Positions 25,032 to 33,283 of a DNA stretch of 64,000 bases are shown one piece after another. Numbering within the stretch: the first letter of the stretch is position 1; each line of letters begins with the position of its first letter. The translations under genes and the position numbers were made by a program. The notes below the pieces were generated by a model. The model was not told where the DNA came from. It worked only from the letters and a program-made list of their open reading frames with translations, and did no database searches. The DNA is from Mesorhizobium sp. (GTDB lineage Bacteria > Pseudomonadota > Alphaproteobacteria > Rhizobiales > Rhizobiaceae), in NCBI GenBank assembly GCA_004020545.1, contig SAQE01000019.1, forward strand, positions 27,833 to 91,832. Direction: 5' to 3'.

Positions 25032-25343
25032 CTAGTCCCTCCAGCCTCTGTGGAGGCCGCAGCTCCAGACCCTCTTCACGACCCAGTGATGGTGATGCCA
25101 GCGCCTGTGCTCGCGGACCATGCAGTCGCGGCGGTGGCCGTAGCGGTACCCGTCGCGCATTTCATATCGGCCGCGGTAGCGCCAGCTATCGTCGCGCATG
25201 TAATGGCGGCGCCAGTAGTAATCGTCATTGTATCTGCCCATGCCATCGTCGGTGGTTATGGTCAGGCTTACCGCCTGTGTCGGAACCGTCATTGGCGCCA
25301 AGCTAGCCACGCCCAACATGGCGGCGAGAATGAGATTCTTCAT
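25032..25343 (-). CDS. Exported small His/Tyr/Arg-rich protein
   Basis: 103 residues from ATG 25343, preceded by AAGGAGGCC. A signal peptide (MKNLILAAMLGVASLAPMTV, cleavage after QAV or nearby) leads to a mature part very rich in Arg, Tyr, His and Trp (DDYYWRRHYMRDD; EHRRWHHHHWVVK), with two Cys (DCMVRE; WSCGLH). The composition suggests a metal- or polyanion-binding periplasmic protein. No family is firmly recognised. Confidence 0.75.
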   Translation of the reverse strand: MKNLILAAMLGVASLAPMTVPTQAVSLTITTDDGMGRYNDDYYWRRHYMRDDSWRYRGRYEMRDGYRYGHRRDCMVREHRRWHHHHWVVKRVWSCGLHRGWRD

Positions 25344-25491
25344 AACTGGCCTCCTTGCATTAGATTTTACTAACGAAAATCCGTTGCCGGGTGAAAAGTT
25401 CCATTGCAGAGGCAGCAAGCCACCGGGTCGCGGCCCGGCTTGGCTGGTTTCGAGCGGCGTGCGGTTCCGGTACTGCTGCCGGGCGCGGGGT

Positions 25492-27573
25492 CTATTTCCA
25501 CATGCCGCGCATGCGGGCGCCGAGATCGACCTTGACTTGGGGTTGGGTCCGCGGATCGTTCGTCATGCGCGCGCTCGCCCACGACGTCTGCTCGAAGGCG
25601 GCAAGCATCGAGGCCGGGATGAAGCGGGTGCGCGAGGCATAGATGTGTCGGTCGCCGCGCACTGGCTGGTTGTGCGGATAGAAGCGCTGCGGCACCACCA
25701 GGTGCAGGCTGTCCTTGGCCCGCGTCATCGCCACATAGAGCAGCCGGCGCTCCTCCTCGATGTCCTCCTTGGTGCCGACGCCGAGATCGGCCGGGATGCA
25801 GCCGTCGACGGTGTTGAGGACGAAGACGTTCTTCCATTCCTGGCCCTTGGCGGAATGGATGGTCGACAGGATCAGGTAATCCTCGTCGCGATGCGGCGGC
25901 CCGGCCTGGTCGCTCGTGGCGTCCGGCGGATCGAGTGTCAGCTCGGTCAGGAAGCGTTCGCGCGAGGGATAGCCGGACGCGATCTGCTCGAGCTGCAACA
26001 GGTCGGCCCGGCGGGTGATCGCATCCTCATGGATGCGTTCCATATGCGGCTCGTACCACAGCCTGATCCGTTCGAGGTCGGCCGGCCATTTGGGACCGGC
26101 ACGCAGCCCACCGTAGATGTCGAGGAAGACCGGCCAGTCTTCTGCTGCGCGCTGCGGCGGCCGGAAGCGGGCAAGGCCCATCGTCTCGTCCAGCGAGGTC
26201 GCCATCGCCTCGACGATCTGCGAGGCGGCGGAAGGGCCGATGCCCGGCATCAATTGCAGCACCCGGAAGCCGGCGACGCGGTCGCGCGGGTTCTCGGCAA
26301 AGCGCAGCATCGCCAGCATGTCCTTCACGTGCGCGGCGTCGAGGAATTTCAGCCCGCCGAATTTCACGAAGGGGATGTTGCGGCGCGTGAGCTCCACCTC
26401 CAGCGGTCCGCTGTGATGCGAGGCGCGAAAGAGCACCGCTTGCGCCTTCAGCGCCGTGCCGGCCTCGCGCTCGGCAAGGATCGCCTGGCAGACATAGTTG
26501 GCCTGCTCGGCCTCGTCGCGCACGCTCACCAACTGCGGCTTGTGCGACGATCGGCGCTCCGTCCAGAGGTTCTTGGTGAAGCGCTCGGTGGCCTCACCGA
26601 TCACTGCGTTGGCGGCGGCAAGGATCGTCTCGGTCGAGCGGTAGTTGCGCTCCAGCATGACGATCTCGGCGCCTTGCGCGAACTGCTTCGGGAAATCGAG
26701 GATGTTGCGCACTTCCGCGGCGCGGAAGGAATAGATCGACTGCGCGTCGTCGCCCACCACTGTGAGCCCGGCGCCGTCCGGTTTCAACGCTAGCAGGATC
26801 GAGGCCTGAAGCCGGTTGGTGTCCTGGTATTCGTCTACCAGCACATGGTCGAAGCGAGAGCCGAGATGCGCCGCGATCTCCGGCTCGGCCGCCATCTGCG
26901 CCCAGTAGAGCAACAGGTCGTCGTAATCGAGCACGTTCTGTGCCTGCTTGGCCTCGACATAGGCCGCGAACAACTGCTTGAGCTGGTCTGCCCAGCCGGC
27001 GCACCAGGGGAATGCCGAGCCCAGCACTTCGCCCAGCGGCGCCTGCGCGTTGACGGCGCGCGAATAGATCTGCAGGCAGGTGCTTTTCGTGGGGAAGCGA
27101 CTTTCGGTTTTCGAGAATCCCAGCTCATGCCGGGCGAGATTCATCAGGTCGGCCGAATCTTCGCGGTCGTGGATGGTGAAGGCCGGGTCGAGGCCGATCT
27201 GCTCGGCATAGTCGCGGAGCAGCCTGGCGCCGATGCCGTGGAAGGTGCCGGCCCAGGCGAGCGCGTCGGCGATGATGGCCGCGTCGCGGCCCAGCACCTC
27301 GCCGGCGATGCGCTCGACGCGCTTGGCCATTTCTGACGCCGCGCGGCGCGAGAAGGTCATCAGCAGGATGCGGCGCGGGTCGGCGCCCTTGACGATGAGA
27401 TGGGCGACGCGATGCGCCAGCGTGTTGGTCTTGCCGGAGCCGGCGCCGGCGATCACCAAGAGCGGCGCCGCCACCTTGCCGTCGCCATGCACCACCGCCA
27501 GCCGCTGCTCGTCATTCAGCCGGGCGAGATAGGCGGGAGCTTCGAAGGACGAATCACGGGCAGCGATGTTCAT
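25492..27573 (-). CDS. UvrD/Rep-type ATP-dependent DNA helicase
   Basis: 693 residues, superfamily 1A helicase. Motifs in order: LNDEQRLAVVHG (Q motif), GAGSGKTN (Walker A), VLVDEYQDTN (motif II), IYSFRAAEVR (motif III), LERNYRST (motif IV), STIHSAKGQEWKNV (motif V) and LLYVAMTRAKDSL (motif VI). It lacks a nuclease domain. The length is near that of PcrA/UvrD/Rep, and rhizobia usually carry it in addition to the main uvrD, so the symbol is left blank. It probably unwinds DNA in repair or replication restart. Confidence 0.92.
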   Translation of the reverse strand: MNIAARDSSFEAPAYLARLNDEQRLAVVHGDGKVAAPLLVIAGAGSGKTNTLAHRVAHLIVKGADPRRILLMTFSRRAASEMAKRVERIAGEVLGRDAAIIADALAWAGTFHGIGARLLRDYAEQIGLDPAFTIHDREDSADLMNLARHELGFSKTESRFPTKSTCLQIYSRAVNAQAPLGEVLGSAFPWCAGWADQLKQLFAAYVEAKQAQNVLDYDDLLLYWAQMAAEPEIAAHLGSRFDHVLVDEYQDTNRLQASILLALKPDGAGLTVVGDDAQSIYSFRAAEVRNILDFPKQFAQGAEIVMLERNYRSTETILAAANAVIGEATERFTKNLWTERRSSHKPQLVSVRDEAEQANYVCQAILAEREAGTALKAQAVLFRASHHSGPLEVELTRRNIPFVKFGGLKFLDAAHVKDMLAMLRFAENPRDRVAGFRVLQLMPGIGPSAASQIVEAMATSLDETMGLARFRPPQRAAEDWPVFLDIYGGLRAGPKWPADLERIRLWYEPHMERIHEDAITRRADLLQLEQIASGYPSRERFLTELTLDPPDATSDQAGPPHRDEDYLILSTIHSAKGQEWKNVFVLNTVDGCIPADLGVGTKEDIEEERRLLYVAMTRAKDSLHLVVPQRFYPHNQPVRGDRHIYASRTRFIPASMLAAFEQTSWASARMTNDPRTQPQVKVDLGARMRGMWK

Positions 27574-27612
27574 CGCCCATCAAGCATCGTTTCCGCTTTG
27601 TTCGCAAGATTT

Positions 27613-27790
27613 CCTCGCCCCCGCGAGAGCGGGGGAGAGGTGGCCGCGTAGCGACCGGAGAGGGGGCCTGCGCCAGCATCTAAAAATTGGGCTCCGCCGA
27701 GGGAAGTTCGAAGCGAAGGGCGCATTCCTCCGCTCCGTCTCGGGCTTCGCCGGAGCCACCTCTCCCCACTTCGTGGGGGCGAGGAAACGG
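27613..27790. repeat. RIME-like element (copy C)
   Basis: Outer arms TTTCCTCGCCCCCGCGAGAG (beginning about 27609) and CGTGGGGGCGAGGAAA (ending about 27785) are inverted; inner parts GGAGAGGTGGCCGCG and CGGAGCCACCTCTCC are too. It spans most of the gap between the helicase and the next small gene. Confidence 0.78.
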
Positions 27791-27793
27791 CCG

Positions 27794-27961
27794 CTACCTT
27801 TTCGGCTCCGCCCCCATCGCGGCAGACTGGCGCCGCAGCGTCCGCCTTTCATCGCCTGGCATGTCCAACGGTGCGACGTCGCCTGGCACTTCCTCGATGA
27901 TCCGCATCGTCACGCGGTAGACCGTGTAGGCGAACAGGCCGACAAGTATCAGACGGATCAT
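27794..27961 (-). CDS. Small single-pass membrane protein, unknown
   Basis: 55 residues from ATG 27961 behind GGGAGGTGGTC, an almost perfect Shine-Dalgarno. One N-terminal membrane helix (MIRLILVGLFAYTVYRVTM) is followed by a charged tail (IIEEVPGD; DERRTLRRQ). It is too short to assign. Its last codons abut RIME-like copy C, so part of the tail may be repeat-derived. Confidence 0.65.
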   Translation of the reverse strand: MIRLILVGLFAYTVYRVTMRIIEEVPGDVAPLDMPGDERRTLRRQSAAMGAEPKR

Positions 27962-28092
27962 GACCACCTCCCAGTTCCGTTCGATCAGTCGAGAGTTCAA
28001 CCGGAACCTGGGGGATTGGTTCCGCACGCCTACGCAACCAAACCGCTGCCGCTTCGTTTGCCCGTGAAAGGGGCGAACGAGAGGAGGTCGTC

Positions 28093-28266
28093 ATGATGAA
28101 GCTTCTTGTGCTGCTGGCTCTCGCGGCAGGGCTCGCGCTCGCCGCCTGCGACAACAGCGTGCAGCCCACCAAGGCGCCCGCCGACCAGACCCCGCAGCTC
28201 GACAAGAATCCGGTGCCGAAATCGACCACCGGTGGCGACCAGCCCGGCACGCCGCCGAAGCAGTGA
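28093..28266 (+). CDS. Small lipoprotein, 57 residues
   Basis: ATG 28093 follows GAGGAGGTCGTC. The N-terminus is a lipoprotein signal with lipobox Leu-Ala-Ala-Cys ending at Cys19. The 38-residue mature part is rich in Pro, Thr, Gln and Lys (QPTKAPADQTPQL; GDQPGTPPKQ) and is probably disordered. Such entericidin-like or linker lipoproteins are common in rhizobia. A perfect hairpin follows the stop by 26 bases. Confidence 0.72.
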   Translation: MMKLLVLLALAAGLALAACDNSVQPTKAPADQTPQLDKNPVPKSTTGGDQPGTPPKQ

Positions 28267-28292
28267 TCGCGGGACGATTTGGTCGGGAAATG

Positions 28293-28328
28293 AAGCAGCG
28301 CCGCCACAGAAGAAGGCCGGCGCTGCTT
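28293..28328 (+). terminator. Possible terminator after the small lipoprotein gene
   Basis: Perfect 11-bp arms AAGCAGCGCCG (28293-28303) and CGGCGCTGCTT (28318-28328) enclose a 14-base loop. No T run follows (GGGAGG), so termination would be Rho-assisted or the hairpin may simply protect the 3' end. Confidence 0.45.
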
Positions 28329-28524
28329 GGGAGGAAGCTGGGAAAGCGCCGGCCAAGCGGGAAATCAGGCCCGCCGCACGGTCAAAGATAGCTGAGTCTC
28401 TCCGCCGCGTCATGGTGCGATCGCGCCAGCCGGCTATAGATAGCCGGCCAGGGCCGAAACCATTGCTGCATTCTTTCAAGGAGAGACCCGGACTGGGAAG
28501 ACTTGCGTCTGGTGGCCGACAGCC

Positions 28525-29493
28525 TCACGCCATCGCTACCCGCTTCACCGGCATATCGGCGATCTCGATGTCCAGCTGGCGCTGCGTCAGCGCCGCCTCG
28601 GCCATGATCCACTGCTTGAACAGCTCCACCTTGCGCGCGCCCAGCGCCTTGATCGGGCTGACGAAATACCAGCCGGCGGTGTTGGGGTGATGGACGGCGA
28701 AGGGCGCCACCAGCCGTTCGGCGCGGATGTCGCTCGCCATGTAGGCGCGGTTGGCGACGGCAAAGCCCATGCCGGCATTGGCCGCCTCGTAGGACATCAG
28801 GCAGGAATCGAAATAGATGCTCCTGGTCTCGCCGAGCACGAAGCTCGCGCCGGCAAAGCCCAGCCATGACTGCCAGTTCTGGGTGCAGGTGTCGGAGTGG
28901 AGCAGAGTGAAGTGCCTGAGGTCCTCGGGCGTCACCTTGTACAGCGGCTTGTCGCCAAGCACCTCGTGGAACAGCTTGCGACTGCACACCGGCGTCAGGT
29001 CCTCCTTGAACAGCAGCTCGGATTTGAGGCCGGGGAAATTGCCGTCGCCATAGCGGATCTCGAGGTCGTACTCGGAGGTCGAGAATTCGTGCGTCGCATA
29101 GGAGGTCGAGACCCGCATCTCGATGTCGGGATACTGCCGCTGGAAGGCCGAAAGCCGTGGAAACAGCCAGCGCGCCGCGAATGTCGGCAAAACGCAGATC
29201 CTGAGCACATGCGCCTGCGACTGGCCGGTGGCCTCCATGCTGGCGGCGACGATCCGCTCCAGCGCCTCGCGCACCCGGGCCACATAGGTCTCGCCCTCCG
29301 GCGTCAGCGACACCGCATTTCCGCCGCGCTGGAAAATCTTGAAGCGCAGCTGATCCTCCAGGCTCTTGACCCGCTGACTGACAGCCGAGGCGGTGATGAA
29401 CTGCTCCTCGCCGGCGCGCGTGAAGTTCTTGTGCCTTGCGGCGCTCTCCACGATTTTCAGCGAGTTTAAGTTGACCTGACTGAGCAGACGCAC
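28525..29493 (-). CDS. LysR-family transcriptional regulator, GcvA-like
   Basis: 322 residues. The N-terminal HTH (SLKIVESAARHKNFTRAGEE; TASAVSQRVKSLEDQL) is followed by the substrate domain from about 95. It has the GcvA/AmpR-type details (YDLEIRYGDGNFPGL; a Cys-Thr-Gln-Asn-Trp region). The start is GTG 29493. It is divergent from the 2OG-oxygenase-like gene, with 111 bases between, so it probably regulates that gene and the EamA exporter behind it. Confidence 0.88.
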   Translation of the reverse strand: MRLLSQVNLNSLKIVESAARHKNFTRAGEEQFITASAVSQRVKSLEDQLRFKIFQRGGNAVSLTPEGETYVARVREALERIVAASMEATGQSQAHVLRICVLPTFAARWLFPRLSAFQRQYPDIEMRVSTSYATHEFSTSEYDLEIRYGDGNFPGLKSELLFKEDLTPVCSRKLFHEVLGDKPLYKVTPEDLRHFTLLHSDTCTQNWQSWLGFAGASFVLGETRSIYFDSCLMSYEAANAGMGFAVANRAYMASDIRAERLVAPFAVHHPNTAGWYFVSPIKALGARKVELFKQWIMAEAALTQRQLDIEIADMPVKRVAMA

Positions 29494-29503
29494 GGGGTTC
29501 GAC

Positions 29504-29521
29504 CTTTAGCTGGGCTTAAAG
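29504..29521. promoter_or_regulatory. Candidate LysR box in the divergent promoter
   Basis: CTTTAGCTGGGCTTAAAG is a near-palindrome containing the T-N11-A pattern typical of LysR sites. It lies just upstream of the lysR start and 84 bases before the oxygenase start. The assignment is by position and pattern only. Confidence 0.4.
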
Positions 29522-29604
29522 TAGCACCAGCATTCCTAAATTTACAGGGGCGGGCGGCTTAATCGACTGTTTACCAAGTGTTGCCCCCATCTTGGAGAAG
29601 TAGA

Positions 29605-30438
29605 ATGAACGCCCATACGATCCCCGAACTGCGCTATGCGATGAGCCGTGAAGCCATCATTGGTCATGATACGGCGTGGAAAGTGTCGAGCTTCGGCGTC
29701 GCCCAGTATCTGCACGGCTACGACCCCGCACTGCTTGCCGCGATCGAGGAGGCGGCGCTCAAGCTCAAGGCCAGCCATGCGGTGCACAAGCATCTCGACC
29801 TCACCTTCATCACCGGCGCCGACCGTTACATTCCGGAGATCAAGGAGCTTTTGCATGACAAGCTGCGCCTGGAGCGGCTGTCCGACATGATGGGCACCAG
29901 GCTTGAACCCTACCCGCTGTCGATCGTCGGCTCGACCGTCACCTTCATGAACCCCAAAGACGGCGCCGTCGAATGGCACTGCGACGGTGTTCCGGTGACG
30001 GAGCTCATTCCGCTGTCGATCAGCGACCCTCTGATCGGCGGCCATCTTGAAATCTATTGCGACGATTCCGAGACCGGGCGCGCCATCCTCGAATCCGGCC
30101 GCGACCTGCCGCGCAACAAGGTCATGCGCATCGACCACAAGATGAACTACGCCACGCTCGGCCAGTTCCTCGGCGTGCTCCATCGCACCGCGCCCATCCA
30201 ACTCGGCTCGCGCGTTACCCTGGTTCTCAACCAGCGTTCGGTGACCAAGCCCTATGTCGACGACAACCGCATGTTCTACCTCGCCGCCGACAACGACCAC
30301 GACCGCGAATGGGTCAACGAGCTGGCCGACGACGTCTGGACCAACCAGCTCCCCGCCTATCGCCGCCATACGGAGGAGCATCCGGTGCCGAAGCCGGCCG
30401 TCGAGCCGGTTTCCGGCGGAGCCAGAGAGTCGTGGTAG
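29605..30438 (+). CDS. Putative 2-oxoglutarate/Fe(II) oxygenase-like protein
   Basis: 277 residues. A His-x-Asp iron-ligand motif appears in VEWHCDGVPVTEL, and about 75 residues on a His plus Arg appear in LGVLHRTAPIQLGSRVTLV, consistent with the HxD...H and 2OG-binding Arg of this superfamily. The final ~40 residues are acidic and Pro-rich. No precise family is recognised, and the reaction is unknown. ATG 29605 was chosen with GGAGAAGTAGA upstream; an in-frame start at 29578 exists but lacks this. The neighbouring DMT exporter and LysR regulator suggest that it modifies a small metabolite that is then exported. Confidence 0.65.
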   Translation: MNAHTIPELRYAMSREAIIGHDTAWKVSSFGVAQYLHGYDPALLAAIEEAALKLKASHAVHKHLDLTFITGADRYIPEIKELLHDKLRLERLSDMMGTRLEPYPLSIVGSTVTFMNPKDGAVEWHCDGVPVTELIPLSISDPLIGGHLEIYCDDSETGRAILESGRDLPRNKVMRIDHKMNYATLGQFLGVLHRTAPIQLGSRVTLVLNQRSVTKPYVDDNRMFYLAADNDHDREWVNELADDVWTNQLPAYRRHTEEHPVPKPAVEPVSGGARESW

Positions 30439-30491
30439 CGAGTGATGACCCGGCTCGGTTGCCTTCGGCGTCGCCGAGCCTCGCTCCGGTC

Positions 30492-31520
30492 ATGGCCGAA
30501 AGCCAGCAACCCCGGTCCGGCGCCGCCTCGACGGCGGCGCTGGCGTTTGCCTTCGGCGCGGTGGCGCTCTGGGCGACCAATGCCCTGGTCGGTAACACGT
30601 TGCTTGCAAGTCATCCGGTCTCGCAAGTGCAGTTCCTGCAGTTCTGCGGCGCCGCGCTGGTTTTTGCGGTGATCAGGCTGACGAGCACTTCTCCTTCCCC
30701 CCTTGTGGGGGAAGGTGGATCGGCGCGCAGCGCCGAGACGGATGAGGGGTGTTCCAGCGAAGTGAGACGTCGGCGTTCCCTGAAACACCCCTCATCCGAC
30801 CTCGCTTCGCGAGGCCACCTTCTCCCACAACAAGGGGAGAAGGGAAGGATCCCGCTCGCCGCCTACGTGGTCGGCTTCATTGGCCTGGTCGGCACCATGG
30901 TGCTGCAATACATCGCCTTCGCTTCGATGCCGGTCATCGAGGCCAATCTGGTCGCCTACACCTGGCCGTTGATGGTCGCCGCGGCGGTCATCGCGCTCGG
31001 CCGCCCGCAGCGACCGCTGCTGCTTGGGCTGACTGCCGCGCTCGGCTTCGTCGGCGTGGCGCTGGTGATCTCCAGCGGACGTGCGTCCGCTTGGCTCGAA
31101 GGCAGCTTCGCCGGCTATTGCGCCGCCTTTGGCTCGGCGCTTTGCATGGCCTTTTATTCGCTCGCCGTCGGCCGTCTTGCCCTGTCGCCGGATCGCCTTC
31201 TGCTGCCCTCGGCACTGATCGGCGTCGCGCTGACCTTCGCCCGGTGCCTAGATGACGGCGCTGCAGACCTGAGCGGCACGCACCTCCTGCTCGGCCTCTA
31301 TCTCGGCGCAGGGCCGATGGGGTTCGGCTACTATTTCTGGTCGCGCGCGCTCAGCCTCGACCAGGGCGGCAGGCTCGCGGTCGTCGCCTATCTGACGCCG
31401 ATCGCTTCCACGCTTTTGCTTGCGCTGTCGGGCGAAAGCCTGTCGATGACGGCCGTTACCGGCGCCGTCCTCGTCATCGGCAGCTGCATTGCTGTAGGCA
31501 TCGAACGTCCGGAGGCCTGA
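30492..31520 (+). CDS. EamA/DMT-family transporter interrupted by an in-frame repeat
   Basis: 342 residues, versus about 290 for ordinary EamA permeases. The family pattern is intact: TM1 (AALAFAFGAVALWATNALVG), the two EamA repeats, and a C-terminal half with LGAGPMGFGYYFWSRAL. About 56 residues (roughly 64-119), between the second and third helices, are hydrophilic and derive entirely from a RIME-like element (30688-30848) that keeps the frame open. ATG 30492 was used; a GTG at 30432 overlapping the previous stop is an alternative. It probably exports a metabolite linked to the upstream oxygenase. Function may survive because the insert lies in a loop. Confidence 0.85.
   Translation: MAESQQPRSGAASTAALAFAFGAVALWATNALVGNTLLASHPVSQVQFLQFCGAALVFAVIRLTSTSPSPLVGEGGSARSAETDEGCSSEVRRRRSLKHPSSDLASRGHLLPQQGEKGRIPLAAYVVGFIGLVGTMVLQYIAFASMPVIEANLVAYTWPLMVAAAVIALGRPQRPLLLGLTAALGFVGVALVISSGRASAWLEGSFAGYCAAFGSALCMAFYSLAVGRLALSPDRLLLPSALIGVALTFARCLDDGAADLSGTHLLLGLYLGAGPMGFGYYFWSRALSLDQGGRLAVVAYLTPIASTLLLALSGESLSMTAVTGAVLVIGSCIAVGIERPEA
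30688..30848. repeat. RIME-like element inside a coding sequence (copy D)
   Basis: Outer inverted arms are CTTCTCC...CCTTGTGGGGGAAGGTGG and CCACCTTCTCCC...AAGGGGAGAAG, and inner arms GATGAGGGGTGTTCC and GAAACACCCCTCATC. It is the same family as copy F at 36298-36486. It lies wholly in the EamA gene and introduces no stop codon or frameshift. Confidence 0.85.
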
Positions 31521-31525
31521 AGATC

Positions 31526-31759
31526 ATGTCAGGAAGCATGCCAGGGATCATACTTGACGACGACGAACGCCGCGCCCGGCAAGAGGCGCACTGGCTTGTG
31601 AAGGAATTCGGCGCCGAGGCACCGCTCTATGCCGCCATGAAGGCCGAGAAGGCCATCGAGCAGAAGGATTTCGGCCGCTGCGCGCGCTGGAAGCGCGTGC
31701 TGGAGATCCTGGCCGACAGCGGATCGGCGCGTCTCCGCCGGAGCGCCGCAGCGAAATAG
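31526..31759 (+). CDS. Conserved small hypothetical protein
   Basis: 77 residues starting 5 bases after the EamA stop, so co-transcribed. It is mainly helical and charged (DDDERRARQEAHWLVKEFGA; KAEKAIEQKDFGRCARWKRV), with no signal or membrane segment. Similar proteins occur as short hypotheticals in Rhizobiales. Nothing identifies a function. Confidence 0.65.
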   Translation: MSGSMPGIILDDDERRARQEAHWLVKEFGAEAPLYAAMKAEKAIEQKDFGRCARWKRVLEILADSGSARLRRSAAAK

Positions 31760-32125
31760 GCGACTCGTCGTGACGTCATCGAATCGGGCATGATCAGTCA
31801 TAGTAGGTCATTCGAGACCGATGCTGCGCGCCTGCTTCGGTGTTCGGGTGCTGTTTTCGATTTTTGCTGGAAATACTCGCAAAAATTGAAGTGCTGTTGC
31901 GTCATTTACGCGCCCGCGAGATTTACGGCGCTGTAAACTGTTTGTTGTAGGTATTAGAATTCCTAACTTGCGCGGTCGCAACCCGCGGTGAAAACGTGTA
32001 TCTGGTATTGAGTCTCGTGCGTTTACTGACTCTGGACGGTCCGTTGGGGGGCAGGTCCAATACGATACCTAGACCAAAGTCTTAAAAACAGCTGGTCATT
32101 TGAGAGCCAGCAGAAGGTGAAAAAA
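31760..32125. other. Long AT-rich leader region of mucR
   Basis: 366 bases without a gene, noticeably richer in A+T than the surroundings. It contains a near-palindrome TTAGAATTCCTAA at 31957-31969 and several T-A-rich steps of the type MucR proteins prefer. MucR regulators commonly repress their own promoter, so this is the expected control region. Confidence 0.5.
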
Positions 32126-32566
32126 TTGTCCAATATCGACGACAAGACTGCAATCGAGCTGACCGCCGACATTGTCTCGGCCTATGTCGGCAACAATCCG
32201 CTTCCGGCTTCCGGCCTGCCTGATCTGATCGCCAGCGTCAGCGCATCGGTTCGCAAGCTCGCCGGCGGCGCGGCCGTCAAGGAAAGCGCGCCACTGACGC
32301 CAGCCGTCAATCCGAAGCGCTCGGTGTTCCCCGATCACATCGTCTGCCTCGAGGACGGCAAGAAGTTCAAGTCGCTGAAGCGGCACCTGTCGACCGACCA
32401 TGGGCTGACGCCGGACGAATACCGCGCCAAATGGGGCCTGCCGGCAGACTATCCGATGGTAGCCCCCAGCTATTCGGCCACCCGCTCGGCCTTGGCCAAG
32501 TCTTCCGGCCTCGGCCGCAAACCGGCCGCGGATTCCGGCAAGGGCAAGCGCAAGCCCAAGGCTTGA
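32126..32566 (+). CDS. mucR: MucR/Ros family transcriptional regulator
   Basis: About 146 residues. The N-terminal oligomerisation region (IELTADIVSAYVGNNPLP) is followed by the Ros-type zinc-finger-like DNA-binding domain IVCLEDGKKFKSLKRHLSTD with His residues and GLTPDEYRAKWGLP. The second zinc ligand is Asp rather than Cys, as in Brucella and Mesorhizobium MucR. These proteins are H-NS-like repressors of exopolysaccharide, motility and cell-cycle genes. TTG 32126 was preferred because AGAAGGTG sits at the proper distance; GTG 32117 would add three residues. Confidence 0.93.
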   Translation: MSNIDDKTAIELTADIVSAYVGNNPLPASGLPDLIASVSASVRKLAGGAAVKESAPLTPAVNPKRSVFPDHIVCLEDGKKFKSLKRHLSTDHGLTPDEYRAKWGLPADYPMVAPSYSATRSALAKSSGLGRKPAADSGKGKRKPKA

Positions 32567-32677
32567 GGCCGGCCGCTGATGCTCGCAACGGCCGACGCCA
32601 TGCCGTCGGCCGACTGCTTGGCCACGCTCGACGCATTGCGTCGCAGGGTGGCCAACCAGTCCTCCGCCTGGCCGCCT

Positions 32678-32869
32678 TCAGTTGCGGGGCGGCTTACGCG
32701 CCTCCGCGCGGCGGTCCTGCTCGGCCGCGAGGCTGTCCGCCTCGACAGCCGTCATCTCCAGAAAATAGACAAGCATCTGGTAGCGCGTGCGCGAAAGCAT
32801 CTTCGCCAGCCTGCGCGCGATCTCCGCGACATATCTCAGCATGCGCAGATCGTTGGCCGCCTCGCCCAT
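32678..32869 (-). CDS. Conserved small hypothetical protein
   Basis: 63 residues from ATG 32869 with AGGAGCTCACG in front. It is helical and basic (LRMLRYVAEIARRLAKMLSR; VYFLEMTAVEADSLAAEQ), cytoplasmic, without Cys. Short proteins of this type with an Arg-rich tail recur in Rhizobiales near mucR-like genes. Function is unknown. Confidence 0.68.
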   Translation of the reverse strand: MGEAANDLRMLRYVAEIARRLAKMLSRTRYQMLVYFLEMTAVEADSLAAEQDRRAEARKPPRN

Positions 32870-33132
32870 CGTGAGCTCCTGACACAGTCAAGCTATTGTT
32901 GTTATTGTTGATTGTTATTGGCGCCTACGCGCGAATCACGACGCTTTCGTAAGTTCGCAGGATTGCGGCAAAACTGAAATCGATTTTTCGCCAAGCATCG
33001 CGGCCGGATCAAAAGATTTGGCACTTTTTTTGGTGGTTTCGGCATCCATCACGCTAATATAGGCCAAGGCGCGATTTCGGGTTGTCTTGGCCGACTGATT
33101 TGATCTTCGGCATGGGTTGGTCAGTGCTAAAG

Positions 33133-33180
33133 CATGTCTCCCGAAAGTGGGAACCGGTTTCGGGACGAAGACATGCGTAA
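33133..33180. repeat. REP-like palindrome in the mucR-lprI gap
   Basis: Arms GCATGTCT (about 33133-33140) and AGACATGC enclose CCCGAAAGTGGGAACCGGTTTCGGG-type inner repeats. The same design (CATGT.../CCGAAA.../...TTTCGG.../...ACATG) occurs at 63212-63264. The 414-base gap 32870-33283 has no gene; a long GC hairpin (AGGCGGGCC / GGCCCGCCT) at 33246-33277 ends it, without a T run. Confidence 0.7.
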
Positions 33181-33283
33181 AATCAAGAATCTAAAGCGCG
33201 CGGGCGAATCTGAAAGATTGCGACGCGCTTTGGTGTTCTGGCGGCAGGCGGGCCTGGCCATACGGCCCGGCCCGCCTTGCTGC

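Noticed and set aside
33246-33277. Strong GC hairpin as terminator of the LprI-like gene
   Set aside because: Perfect arms but no T run on the minus-strand side; reported only as part of the gap description.
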